Positions 7,584 through 16,440 of a DNA stretch of 48,986 bases are shown piece by piece. The notes under the pieces were generated by a model, which did not search any database, was not told where the DNA came from, and was given only the letters and a program-made list of their open reading frames with translations. Both the position numbers and the translations under genes were made by a program. Source of the DNA: JANQIV01 sp050117315. Lineage in GTDB: Bacteria > Bacteroidota > Ignavibacteria > Ignavibacteriales > Melioribacteraceae. Every line of letters begins with the position of its first letter. Within the stretch, counting starts at the first letter, position 1. The stretch is from the NCBI GenBank assembly GCA_050117315.1, contig JASFMY010000036.1, positions 1-48,986 on the forward strand, given 5' to 3'.

Positions 7584-10500
7584 ATGAAAACCAATAACGA
7601 AAAATTAAATATAATTTTAAGAAAGTTGGATTCGCTGAATCTGAAAATTCATTTTATAAATTCTTTGAAGGGTGTTTATCAATTTTTCACAATTTTTCTT
7701 TCTGCTTGTTTCTTAACTTTGCTTTTGGAAACTATTTTTAGATTCTCCCCTTTTGCCCGGGAAATAATATTTTATTCTTCGTTTTTAATATTTGCAGTTC
7801 TTTTTGTTTTTCTTGTTTTGTATGATTTTATCTGTTCAATAAAATTTCTGGTTAAACCCGATTACAATCGCCTTGCAGAAAAAGCCGGCGGTCATTTTAA
7901 TAATATTAAAGACGATCTGTTAAATTCAATTCAGCTTTTAAACAGCAAAGATAAATTTAATAAGTCCGGCGAATTAATAGAGCTTGCATTTAACAAAGTT
8001 TACGAAAAAGTTTCCGGGCTGAATTTTAATGAAGCAGTTAATCTAAAAGGGACAAAAAAATATTTAAGAGTTTCGCTGGTTACTTTTGCTGCGTTTATAA
8101 TTCTTTTGTTTGCTTTCCCGGATCTTTATTCAGCATCAATAAGAATTGCGCAATACGACAAAACGTTTACACCGCCGCAAGAATTTTATTTTGAAGTTTC
8201 TCCCGGCAGCATCGACTTAACAAAAGGAAAAGACGTTGAAATAAAAATTAAACCAGTCGGAAAAAACCCGGGCAAAACAACATTAAAAATAAAACAGTTT
8301 GATGAATCCGATTTCAAGGACATAAATATTTTACCCGATTCGCTGAACGAATTCAGTTATAAAATAAACCCCGTGAAAAATTCATTTCAATATTATGCCA
8401 AATCCGGGAGCGTGTTAAGCAATATCTTCACGATAAATGTTGTAAACAGACCCATTGTAAAAACTTTTGATGTTGAGATAATAAACCCGTCCTATTCAAA
8501 ACTGGGCGGAACCGTTCAAAAGGATAACGGTAATATTACCGCACTGCCCGGTTCAAGAGTGAATATAACGTTGACATCATCAAAAACATTAGGTAAAGCA
8601 GAAATAATTTTTAGCGATTCATCAATTACAGGATTAGATATTAATGATAAAACTGCAACCGTAAAATTGTACGTTAATAAAAATGTTGATTACCATTTTA
8701 AACTAACGGATTCCGAAAGCATAACAAGTGAAAACCCTATTACATACTCTATAAAAACCATTGTTGATAATTATCCGGTTCTTGAAATAATATCTCCCAA
8801 CGGGAACGTAAAATTAAAGGAGCAGGATCAGATTAATATTGTCTCCAAAATAAGCGACGACTACGGCTTTTCGAAACTAACGTTAAATTATAAACTGACT
8901 GCTTCTTTATATGAACAGCCCTGGGAAGAGTTCAAGCAGAAAAACATTGTCATCAACAAAGATTTAAAAGAAGATGAAGCTTACTACAATTGGGACTTGA
9001 GAGATATGAATCTTGCTACGGAAGATGTTGTAAGCTACTACCTTGAATTGTTTGACAACGATATTGTCGGCGGTCCGAAATCCGTTAAATCAAAATTATT
9101 CACAATAACGATTCCTTCACTCGATGAGCTGTTTAACGAAGCGGATGCGGCTCAAGAGATTGCAAGCAAAAATTTGGAAGAAACTTTAAAGGAAGCAAAC
9201 CGGCTAAAAGATGAATTGAAAAATATCAGCGATGAGTTAAAGAAAGACGAAAGAGAAATCACTTTTGAAGAAAAAGAAAAGCTGGAAAAGGCTTTAGAAA
9301 AATTTAATGAGCTTGGCGAAAAAGTAAAAGACATTCAAAAGGAATTAAATGAAATGCAGAAAAAGCTCCGGGAAAATAATTTGTTATCCGAAGAAACCAT
9401 GGAAAAATATATGGAGCTTCAAGAATTAATGGATGAGTTTGCCGGCGAGGATTTCAAAAAAGCAATGGAAAAACTGCAGCAAGCTCTAAATCAATTAAAG
9501 AGAAATGATGTACAATCATCCCTGGAAGATTTAAAAAACAACGAAGAATATTTTAAGAAAAGTATTGAAAGAACAATCAACCTGTTAAAAAGAATTCAAG
9601 TTGAACAAAAAATAGATGAGATGATTAAGAGAACCGAATCAATACTTGAAAAACAAAATGAATTAACAGATGAAACCAAAAACAAGAATGAGCCGGATGA
9701 TAACCTTTCCCAAAAACAGGAAGACATTACAAGGGATTTGGAAAGCTACAAAGAGCAGCTTGAAAATCTAAAAGAAAAAATGAGCGAGCTTTCCGATATG
9801 CCTAACGAGCAAATGAAGCAGACGGAAAGTGAATTCAACGAACAAAATAATCAAGAGTTGTCAAATCAAGCACAACAAAATATTGAGAATATGCAGTTTG
9901 AGTCCGCGCTTCAAAAACAGGAACAGCTTACGAAAAACATGAATAGCATGATGGGATCAATGGAGAGCCTGCAGCAGCAAATGCAGATGCAAAACCAAAT
10001 GCAGGTTATGCAGGACATGATGAAAATAATTGATAACGTTTTATCGCTTTCAAAAGAACAGGAGGCATTAAAAGAAGAAACAAAAACTACCCCGCCCAAT
10101 TCTCCCGAACTAAATGAAAAAACACAGGAGCAGAATAATATTCAAAACAACCTTTCAAAAATCTTACAGCAGATGTCAAGCCTTTCACAAAAGACCTTTG
10201 CAATGACACCTGAGATGGGAAAAGCAATCGGAAAATCTTTACAGGAGATGCGGAACTCAATTGAACAAATGCAGAACGGTAATAAAAGCATAGCGTTCCA
10301 AAACCAGGAAGCCGCTATGGCAGGATTAAACGAAGCTGCATTAATGATGAGAGATATGATGAATAATATGATGAACGGAGGCGGCTCGGGCGGAATGATG
10401 TCAATGATGCAGCAGCTTCAGCAAATGTCTCAACAGCAAATGAATTTGAATCAATTGACACAGCAATTACAGCAAGGACAATTTTCACATGAACAGATGG

Positions 10501-10940
10501 CGCAATTACAAAGGCTTGCCCGTCAACAGGAGCTGATTCAAAAGTCTCTTTCAGAATTGAACAAAGAAACAAAACAGTCGGGTGAATCAAAAAAGCTTAC
10601 AAGTAACCTTGAAAAAATAATTGAAGAGATGAAAGAAGTTGCAACCAACATGAAAACACAAAAACTCGACGATGATCTTTTGTTAAAGCAGGAACGAATA
10701 TTGTCAAAACTGCTGGATGCCCAGCGTTCAATAAATGAAAGGGATTTTGAAGAGAGAAGAGAATCTATCACAGGTAAAGAATTTTTAAGAGATTCCCCGC
10801 CGGATGTGATTTTGTCAAACGAGGAATCAAAAGATAAATTAAAAGAAGAACTTCTAAAGGCAATAAAAGAAGGTTACTTAAAAGATTACGAAGAACTTAT
10901 CCGCAAATATTATCAGACTCTTCAAGAAAACAACCAATAA
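7584..10940 (+). CDS. DUF4175 family large membrane/coiled-coil protein
   Basis: An 1118-residue envelope protein. Three membrane helices are at about 30-50, 60-82 and 162-180. A beta-rich, presumably periplasmic part with Ig-like character runs from about 190 to 515. From about 520 to the end it is almost entirely charged coiled coil. Between about residues 780 and 960 it is unusually rich in Met and Gln (for example MQMQNQMQVMQDMMK). This is the layout of the DUF4175 family, whose function is unknown. It is eight bases downstream of the DUF4159 gene and almost certainly co-transcribed with it. I infer a structural or scaffolding role at the inner membrane from the architecture only. Confidence 0.75.
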   Translation: MKTNNEKLNIILRKLDSLNLKIHFINSLKGVYQFFTIFLSACFLTLLLETIFRFSPFAREIIFYSSFLIFAVLFVFLVLYDFICSIKFLVKPDYNRLAEKAGGHFNNIKDDLLNSIQLLNSKDKFNKSGELIELAFNKVYEKVSGLNFNEAVNLKGTKKYLRVSLVTFAAFIILLFAFPDLYSASIRIAQYDKTFTPPQEFYFEVSPGSIDLTKGKDVEIKIKPVGKNPGKTTLKIKQFDESDFKDINILPDSLNEFSYKINPVKNSFQYYAKSGSVLSNIFTINVVNRPIVKTFDVEIINPSYSKLGGTVQKDNGNITALPGSRVNITLTSSKTLGKAEIIFSDSSITGLDINDKTATVKLYVNKNVDYHFKLTDSESITSENPITYSIKTIVDNYPVLEIISPNGNVKLKEQDQINIVSKISDDYGFSKLTLNYKLTASLYEQPWEEFKQKNIVINKDLKEDEAYYNWDLRDMNLATEDVVSYYLELFDNDIVGGPKSVKSKLFTITIPSLDELFNEADAAQEIASKNLEETLKEANRLKDELKNISDELKKDEREITFEEKEKLEKALEKFNELGEKVKDIQKELNEMQKKLRENNLLSEETMEKYMELQELMDEFAGEDFKKAMEKLQQALNQLKRNDVQSSLEDLKNNEEYFKKSIERTINLLKRIQVEQKIDEMIKRTESILEKQNELTDETKNKNEPDDNLSQKQEDITRDLESYKEQLENLKEKMSELSDMPNEQMKQTESEFNEQNNQELSNQAQQNIENMQFESALQKQEQLTKNMNSMMGSMESLQQQMQMQNQMQVMQDMMKIIDNVLSLSKEQEALKEETKTTPPNSPELNEKTQEQNNIQNNLSKILQQMSSLSQKTFAMTPEMGKAIGKSLQEMRNSIEQMQNGNKSIAFQNQEAAMAGLNEAALMMRDMMNNMMNGGGSGGMMSMMQQLQQMSQQQMNLNQLTQQLQQGQFSHEQMAQLQRLARQQELIQKSLSELNKETKQSGESKKLTSNLEKIIEEMKEVATNMKTQKLDDDLLLKQERILSKLLDAQRSINERDFEERRESITGKEFLRDSPPDVILSNEESKDKLKEELLKAIKEGYLKDYEELIRKYYQTLQENNQ

Positions 10941-11092
10941 AAACAGTTGTATTTAACGTAAAAAATATCGGCTCAACAAGAGGTTTTCTACAGACAGAAT
11001 TAGTTTTTACAGAGTAACAGCATGTTGCTTTTATAATTTAATATCACACGATATTTTTTGTAACAACGTCCATTTTTTATCTAATAAAATAC

Positions 11093-11100
11093 TATCTTTG
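11093..11100 (+). promoter_or_regulatory. TAnnTTTG -7 promoter box of trpB2
   Basis: TATCTTTG matches the Bacteroidota-type -7 consensus TAnnTTTG. It lies 48 bases before the ATG at 11149. No convincing -33 TTG is visible at the usual distance. The box shows that the upstream in-frame TTG at 11098 lies in the promoter, not in the coding region. Confidence 0.5.
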
Positions 11101-11148
11101 CATCCAACTCGGAAAAATTTTTCACTACCCACAAAACAAGAAGATATC

Positions 11149-12519
11149 ATGACAAAATCAAAAAAAGTATTACTGGATGAAAAAGAAATCCCGGAGAAGT
11201 GGTATAACGTACAGGCAGATATGCCTAACAAACCGCTTCCGTCACTTCATCCCGGGACCAGGGAACCGATTGGACCGGAAGACCTAGCGCCGATTTTTCC
11301 AATGGAATTAATCAAACAGGAAGTGTCGCAAGAAAGATGGATTGAAATACCGGAAGAAGTTCGTGATGTGTACAAAATGTGGAGGGCAACACCTCTATAT
11401 AGGGCAAACACCCTGGAAAAACTATTGGATACAAACTGTAAAATTTATTACAAGTACGAAGGTGTAAGCCCCGCGGGGTCACACAAACCGAACACGGCGG
11501 TTGCCCAGGCATATTATAACAAAATTGAAGGAGTAAAAAATCTTACCACCGAAACCGGTGCAGGACAATGGGGATGTGCGCTTGCATTTGCTTGCCAAAG
11601 GTTTGAAATGAACTTAGAAGTTTACATGGTGAGAGTTAGCTACGAACAAAAACCGTATCGTAAATTGTTGATGAACACATGGGGCGCCGACGTATTTTCT
11701 TCACCAAGTGATAAAACCGAAGCCGGCAAAAAGATATTAAGCGAAAGCCCCAAATCGCCGGGTAGTTTGGGAATCGCAATTTCCGAAGCAGTTGAAAGAG
11801 CCGTAATGAGCGAAGACACGAAATATTCTCTAGGCAGTGTATTGAATCATGTTTTAATGCACCAAACAGTCATAGGGTTGGAAGCGATTAAGCAAATGGA
11901 AAAGGCAGGCGATTTCCCGGATGTAGTAATAGCTCCGTTAGGAGGCGGATCAAATTTTTCAGGATTATCATTCCCGTTTTTACACCGTAAAATTACAGAA
12001 GGAAAGGAAGTAAGATGTGTTGCCGTTGAACCCGCATCATGCCCGAAACTTACAAAGGGAGAATTCAGGTATGACTTCGGCGATACCGTAGGATTAACCC
12101 CGCTGCTTCCAATGTTTACCTTGGGACATACATTTGTACCGGAAGCAATTCATGCAGGAGGATTACGCTATCACGGCGCAAGCGTTCTTGTAAGCCAGTT
12201 GCTGAAAGATAAACTTATTGAGGCACAAGCAATTCACCAAATTGAGTGTTTTGACGCAGGAATAAAATTCGCTAAATCTGAAGGCATACTCCCCGCACCT
12301 GAAGCAACACACGGTATTGCCCAGGTGATTAGAGAAGTAAACAAAGCGAAAGAAGAAGGTAAGTCCAAAACAATATTGTTCAACTTAAGCGGACACGGCT
12401 TTTTCGATATGTCGGCTTACCAGGATTACTTCGACGGAAAGTTATCTGATCATGAGTTAACATACGAAGAACTGCACTCAGGGTTGAAAGTACTGGACAC
12501 ACCAATAATAGAAGAATAA
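11149..12519 (+). CDS. trpB: Tryptophan synthase beta chain, TrpB2 type
   Basis: PLP enzyme that joins indole and serine to make tryptophan, 456 residues. The PLP lysine is K113 in GVSPAGSHKPNTA. GAGQWG (137-142) is the serine-binding loop and GGGSNFSG binds the PLP phosphate. The extra N-terminal segment and the total length of about 450 place it in the TrpB2 (alternative) class rather than classical TrpB1 of about 400. The frame extends upstream to TTG 11098, but that codon is part of the promoter box, so I start at the ATG. No trpA or other trp gene is next to it, as is usual for TrpB2, which may work as an indole-scavenging enzyme. A hairpin terminator follows the stop. Confidence 0.92.
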   Translation: MTKSKKVLLDEKEIPEKWYNVQADMPNKPLPSLHPGTREPIGPEDLAPIFPMELIKQEVSQERWIEIPEEVRDVYKMWRATPLYRANTLEKLLDTNCKIYYKYEGVSPAGSHKPNTAVAQAYYNKIEGVKNLTTETGAGQWGCALAFACQRFEMNLEVYMVRVSYEQKPYRKLLMNTWGADVFSSPSDKTEAGKKILSESPKSPGSLGIAISEAVERAVMSEDTKYSLGSVLNHVLMHQTVIGLEAIKQMEKAGDFPDVVIAPLGGGSNFSGLSFPFLHRKITEGKEVRCVAVEPASCPKLTKGEFRYDFGDTVGLTPLLPMFTLGHTFVPEAIHAGGLRYHGASVLVSQLLKDKLIEAQAIHQIECFDAGIKFAKSEGILPAPEATHGIAQVIREVNKAKEEGKSKTILFNLSGHGFFDMSAYQDYFDGKLSDHELTYEELHSGLKVLDTPIIEE

Positions 12520-12525
12520 ATTAAA

Positions 12526-12551
12526 GAGGCGATCAAAAGATCGTCTCAATT
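12526..12551 (+). terminator. Hairpin terminator after trpB2
   Basis: A 9-bp stem GAGGCGATC / GATCGTCTC with an AAAA loop (12526-12547) starts six bases after the stop codon and is followed by AATTTATT. The U-tract is weak, but position and stem fit an intrinsic terminator. Confidence 0.6.
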
Positions 12552-12584
12552 TATTATAAAACCGGGCACTCTCGCACTGCTATT

Positions 12585-13090
12585 AATTCCTGAAATCTTT
12601 ACTTGTCCCGTTTGCGCATAGGCGTCAACTTAATGTGAAAATGTTTATTTTTCCCCAACTTTTTCAAAATAAATCCCTACGGGGAAAGGATGATTGACAC
12701 ACAACTATGGGCTTTCCCGAAAAGGGATCCTCCGGATAACCCAAATCATTAGTTTTTTCTTTGGACTATCCGAAGGATTCCTATGGAAAAGTCCGGGAAT
12801 TTTAGGGTAATATTAACCTCCTGCATTCAGGGTGTGTTGCAACTGAAATAAATAATCATAGCCACGACCTTTCAGGTCGTGGACAATAAGTCTCAACAAA
12901 AACTCAGGGCTTTAGCCCAATTTTCTCTAATATTTGGGCTGAAGCCCGGGTTCTATTCGGTTTCTTATTTCCAACGTGCTGAAGCACGTGGCTATTGAAG
13001 CACCTAGTTCAGTTCTGCACAATACACCCTGAATGCCGGAGCTATGAAACACTACATTCATTTTTAAGTTGACGCTTATGCATTTGCGGG
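12585..13090. repeat. Nested inverted-repeat element with REP-like hairpins
   Basis: This noncoding block is built from symmetrical layers. Outer arms are at 12607-12643 and 13055-13090 (both contain a form of AAGTTGACGC). Inner arms are at 12816-12847 and 13008-13043 (both contain GCATTCAGGGTGT or its complement). A stem-loop lies at 12716-12797 (GGATCCTCCGGATA against TATCCGAAGGATTCC). The core has four compact hairpins: 12862-12882 (CCACGACCT/AGGTCGTGG), 12907-12918 (GGGCT/AGCCC), 12936-12947 (the same) and 12974-12989 (ACGTGCT/AGCACGT). A 25-base unit at 12585-12609 recurs at 17796-17820. No gene is supported in this 600-base gap. The hairpins resemble REP sequences mobilised by TnpA-REP transposases, but none is present here. 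Confidence 0.8.
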
Positions 13091-13143
13091 AAGATGCCGG
13101 AAATTTTATTTCAACATAATTACAAATCTCGTATAGTGATTAA

Positions 13144-14838
13144 TCAATCCACATAAAGATATCTTTTAATTTTTTTGGTTGGAGTTTTTTCGAAGGGTTC
13201 TATTTGTTCAATTAATTTATTTACTTTTGAAAAACTTGATAACCTTTCATTTACATTCTTAAAAATATTATTGAGAAGTTCGTTTAATTTTTTTCTTGTT
13301 TCAGATTCTTTTAGATTGGACACACCGAAACTTTCATCCAACTGGTCATAGTTTAAATGCACTCTTGCACAAATTTTGCCGGCACAATCGTATACTAAAG
13401 ATTCCGAAACAAACTCCTGTTCGTTAATTATTGATTCTATTTCCTCAGGATAAATATTCTTTCCGCTTGAGCCGACAATTACATTTTTTGATCTGCCTTT
13501 TATATAGACGTATCCGTCTTTATCAATAGTACCCAAATCTCCTGTTTTAAACCAGCCGTCTTCGGTTAAAACCTCTTTGGTTTTTTCAGGGTCTTTGTAG
13601 TAGCCTTTCATAACAATAGGGCCTTTAATAAAAATTTCACCTTCGCCGGTTTCAGGGGCGGGATTATCAATTTTAAAAGTAACTCCTTTTAATGTCGGGC
13701 CGGAAGATTTGTACCTTGCTTTTTCAACGGAAGCCCCGGATGCAACGGGAGATGTCTCTGTTAGCCCGTAACCGACAGTAAAAGGGAACTTGGCTTCAAT
13801 TAGAAACTTTTCAACATCTGCCGCTAATGCCGCACCGCCTATCGGGAATAATTTTAATTTACCCCCGAATATCTCTATCAGTTTTTTCCCGGCTGCTTTA
13901 TTTATTTTTTTTCTTATCGTAGGAATTTTATAAAGGACCCTAGCTACAAACTTCTTTTTTATTTCCGGAAGCACGCGCTGACGGTAAATCTTTTCGATAA
14001 CCAAAGGAACTGACAATATTAGTGTGGGCTGTACTTTTTTCATAGCCGGTAGAAGAACAGCAGGGGTTGGAGGTCTATCAAGATAATGTACAGACGCTCC
14101 TATTATTGCAGGGATTACAAGGCCAAGTGTTGATTCAAGGGTATGAAACAACGGCAGGATAGAAAGCAGTTTATCACTCTTATCAATATTTACAATATTC
14201 ATTGCGGTATAAGCATCGTACGTAATATTTTTATGCGTAAGCATTACTCCCTTGGAATGTCCTGTTGTTCCGGATGTATAAATGATTGCCGCTAGATCTT
14301 CTTCTTCAATTTCATCGCTGTGTACGCCTACTATCTTCAGAGCCTTTTCAACTATCTTAGAAAATTCTTTCCTCCCTGTTTTCTTAATTTCTTTTATAAT
14401 GTCTGAATTAGTTTTGGGCGGAACTATTGAAAAATCGTCTATTAAGATAGTTAATTCGAGACTTGCAAATTCCACGTCATCTATTTTCTCAAAAAGCTTA
14501 GACGAAATAAATATAGCCTTAGATTCCGAGTGCCTGATACAATGGTGAACTTCGGATTCGTGGAACTCGGTCATAATAGGCACAAGAACCGCACCCATTG
14601 TTGTAACGGCAAAATAAGCAACTCCCCAGTTCGGCATATTTTCGCTGAGTATAGCAACCCTGTCACCCTTTGTAATACCGTTTTCCTTTAAAAAATCTCT
14701 TACATATTTTACCCTTTCTCCAAACTCGGTAAACGATAGTTTTTCCCCGTCAACCATGTTTAGGAAATTATTATCGGGGTATTTTTCTAAGCTTTGGTTT
14801 AATACTTCCTGGAGTGTAAATTTTTTTAGTTCTTCCAT
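13144..14838 (-). CDS. Long-chain acyl-CoA ligase / AMP-dependent synthetase
   Basis: Adenylate-forming ligase of 564 residues that activates a carboxylic acid, probably a long-chain fatty acid, with ATP and CoA. The P-loop YTSGTTGHSKG is at 187-197, the substrate/AMP motif GYGLTETSP at 356-364, and the GWFKTGDLG hinge plus RSKNVIVGSSGKNIYPEEIE lie in the C-terminal lid. The catalytic lysine region near the end is KTPTKKIKR. There is no signal peptide. Length and motifs fit FadD-like or AMP-binding long-chain ligases; exact substrate cannot be read from sequence. The gene stands alone: the next gene upstream, pepT, ends in its own terminator. Confidence 0.88.
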   Translation of the reverse strand: MEELKKFTLQEVLNQSLEKYPDNNFLNMVDGEKLSFTEFGERVKYVRDFLKENGITKGDRVAILSENMPNWGVAYFAVTTMGAVLVPIMTEFHESEVHHCIRHSESKAIFISSKLFEKIDDVEFASLELTILIDDFSIVPPKTNSDIIKEIKKTGRKEFSKIVEKALKIVGVHSDEIEEEDLAAIIYTSGTTGHSKGVMLTHKNITYDAYTAMNIVNIDKSDKLLSILPLFHTLESTLGLVIPAIIGASVHYLDRPPTPAVLLPAMKKVQPTLILSVPLVIEKIYRQRVLPEIKKKFVARVLYKIPTIRKKINKAAGKKLIEIFGGKLKLFPIGGAALAADVEKFLIEAKFPFTVGYGLTETSPVASGASVEKARYKSSGPTLKGVTFKIDNPAPETGEGEIFIKGPIVMKGYYKDPEKTKEVLTEDGWFKTGDLGTIDKDGYVYIKGRSKNVIVGSSGKNIYPEEIESIINEQEFVSESLVYDCAGKICARVHLNYDQLDESFGVSNLKESETRKKLNELLNNIFKNVNERLSSFSKVNKLIEQIEPFEKTPTKKIKRYLYVD

Positions 14839-14888
14839 TTCCCGTTACAATTGTTTTGAAAGTGTGCCTAAAATAAATATTCTTTTTA

Positions 14889-14928
14889 TTAAAAAAACAA
14901 AAAAAACGCAGACTATTAAGTCTGCGTT
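14889..14928 (-). terminator. Intrinsic terminator of pepT
   Basis: Perfect 10-bp stem AACGCAGACT/AGTCTGCGTT with an ATTA loop (14905-14928). On the minus strand it is followed by a long T-rich run (14904 down to 14889). It lies just after the pepT stop and before the start of the acyl-CoA ligase gene, so the two are separate transcription units. Confidence 0.9.
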
Positions 14929-14955
14929 ACAATTATACTATTGAAGAGATATACT

Positions 14956-16200
14956 CTACGCTTTTTCTACCCAAACCTGAGCGATAGTAACAATCATTTT
15001 TACAGCCATCTCCATATCCTGGATAGCAACGTATTCCGTATTAGCATGGAAGTTATGACCGCCTGCAAACAGATTCGGGGTCGGCAGTCCCATAAAGCTT
15101 AATCTCGAACCGTCGGTACCGCCGCGTATTGCAGTTTGAATGGGTTTGATATCCAGTCTTTTCAAGGCTTCCAGAGCATTGGCTTCAATTTCAGGATACT
15201 TATCTAATATATTTTTCATATTTCTATATTGTTCAATTACCTCAAAGCCGGCACTTGAGCCGGGGAATTCTTCCACGGTTTTATCAACCAGCTCTTTTAA
15301 GAAATCCTCGTACTCTTTTAATTTGCCGTCAATAAAATCTCTAATTATAAATTTACATACGGTCTGCTCCTCATTGCCTTGAATATTAATGCAGTGAACG
15401 TATCCTTCTCTTCCTTCCGTTGTTTCCGGAGATAGTCTATCTTTTGGAAGTTTTTCCATAAAGCGCGCTGCAATCTTAAGCGAGTTAACCATTTTGCCTT
15501 TTGCATAACCGGGATGAACGTTTATACCGTTAAATTTAATAACCACGGCATCGGCACTGAACGTTTCGGTTTCTACTTCTCCTCTTGTTCCTCCGTCAAT
15601 TGTATATGCGAACTTCGCACCGAATTTTTCAACGTCAAACTTTTCAGTACCTCTTCCAACTTCTTCATCGGGCGTGAAACATATTTTTATTGTACCGTGT
15701 TTCACCTCGGGATGATTTATAAGGTAGTGTACGGCATCCATAATTTCAGCTATGCCTGCTTTATCATCGGCGCCGAGTAACGTTGTGCCGTCGGTTGTAA
15801 TAATATCAAATCCATTCATATCCTTTAATTCGGGATTCTCACTTTCAACAATTACTTTCCCGTTTTTTAAAGTTATATCTCCGCCTTGATAATTTTTTAC
15901 AATTTGCGGATTTACATCTTTTCCGCTTACGGCAGGAGATGTATCAACGTGCGCAATAAAACCGATAACAGGTACATCTTTTTCTGTGTTTGAAGGTAGA
16001 GTTGCCATCACGTAACCGTGTTCATCCATGACGGCATCTTCAAGCCCGAGTTCTTTCAACTCAGTTACTAAATCTTTTGAAAGCTCCAACTGTTTCGGGT
16101 CGCTGGGAAATGTAGTAGAATCTTCATCCGATTGTGTATCGTATTTCACATATTTTAAGAAGCGGTCAACACAAGTAAACTTATAATTTGTATCAAACAT
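14956..16200 (-). CDS. pepT: Peptidase T (tripeptide aminopeptidase)
   Basis: Cytoplasmic M20 metallopeptidase removing N-terminal residues from tripeptides, 414 residues (E. coli 408). The two-zinc site is complete: H84 and D86 in HVDTSPA, bridging D145 in LLGADDKAG, catalytic E179 with E180 in TPDEEVGRG, the Asp in YTIDGG (about 203) and the C-terminal His in GGHNFHANTEY. The RGGTDGSRLSFMGLPTPN block is diagnostic of PepT. A ribosome binding site (GAGG) lies upstream. It is transcribed alone and ends at a strong terminator. Confidence 0.95.
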   Translation of the reverse strand: MFDTNYKFTCVDRFLKYVKYDTQSDEDSTTFPSDPKQLELSKDLVTELKELGLEDAVMDEHGYVMATLPSNTEKDVPVIGFIAHVDTSPAVSGKDVNPQIVKNYQGGDITLKNGKVIVESENPELKDMNGFDIITTDGTTLLGADDKAGIAEIMDAVHYLINHPEVKHGTIKICFTPDEEVGRGTEKFDVEKFGAKFAYTIDGGTRGEVETETFSADAVVIKFNGINVHPGYAKGKMVNSLKIAARFMEKLPKDRLSPETTEGREGYVHCINIQGNEEQTVCKFIIRDFIDGKLKEYEDFLKELVDKTVEEFPGSSAGFEVIEQYRNMKNILDKYPEIEANALEALKRLDIKPIQTAIRGGTDGSRLSFMGLPTPNLFAGGHNFHANTEYVAIQDMEMAVKMIVTIAQVWVEKA

Positions 16201-16325
16201 ATTTGCCTCGATTTTTTTATATTTTTGTATAAAAGCTTATATCAAAATATTACATTAGTTCGTATTATTCAATTAACTAAAATTATATTAATTCTTGATC
16301 CATCTGCAGAAAGCTCTTAATCATA

Positions 16326-16370
16326 ACCTGCCTTGCCGGTACCAAAGCATCCTTCCAGGGGCAGGCAGGT
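16326..16370. repeat. Palindromic repeat, CCTGCC/GGCAGG family
   Basis: Inverted ACCTGCC (16326-16332) and GGCAGGT (16364-16370) with GC-rich sequence between, in the 240-base gap between divergent pepT and the nucleoside phosphorylase. It shares its vocabulary with 5214-5236. It is the only structure seen in the gap and may lie in the leader or promoter region of either gene. Confidence 0.55.
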
Positions 16371-16440
16371 CTTACTCTTGATCTTTATCTTTATAAGGGT
16401 TAAGAACAGGTGTACGAGCGGAATCTAAAAAGGACATAAA

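Noticed and set aside
11098..11148. TTG start giving a longer TrpB
   Set aside because: The TTG is part of the TATCTTTG promoter box; the ATG at 11149 gives the family N-terminus.
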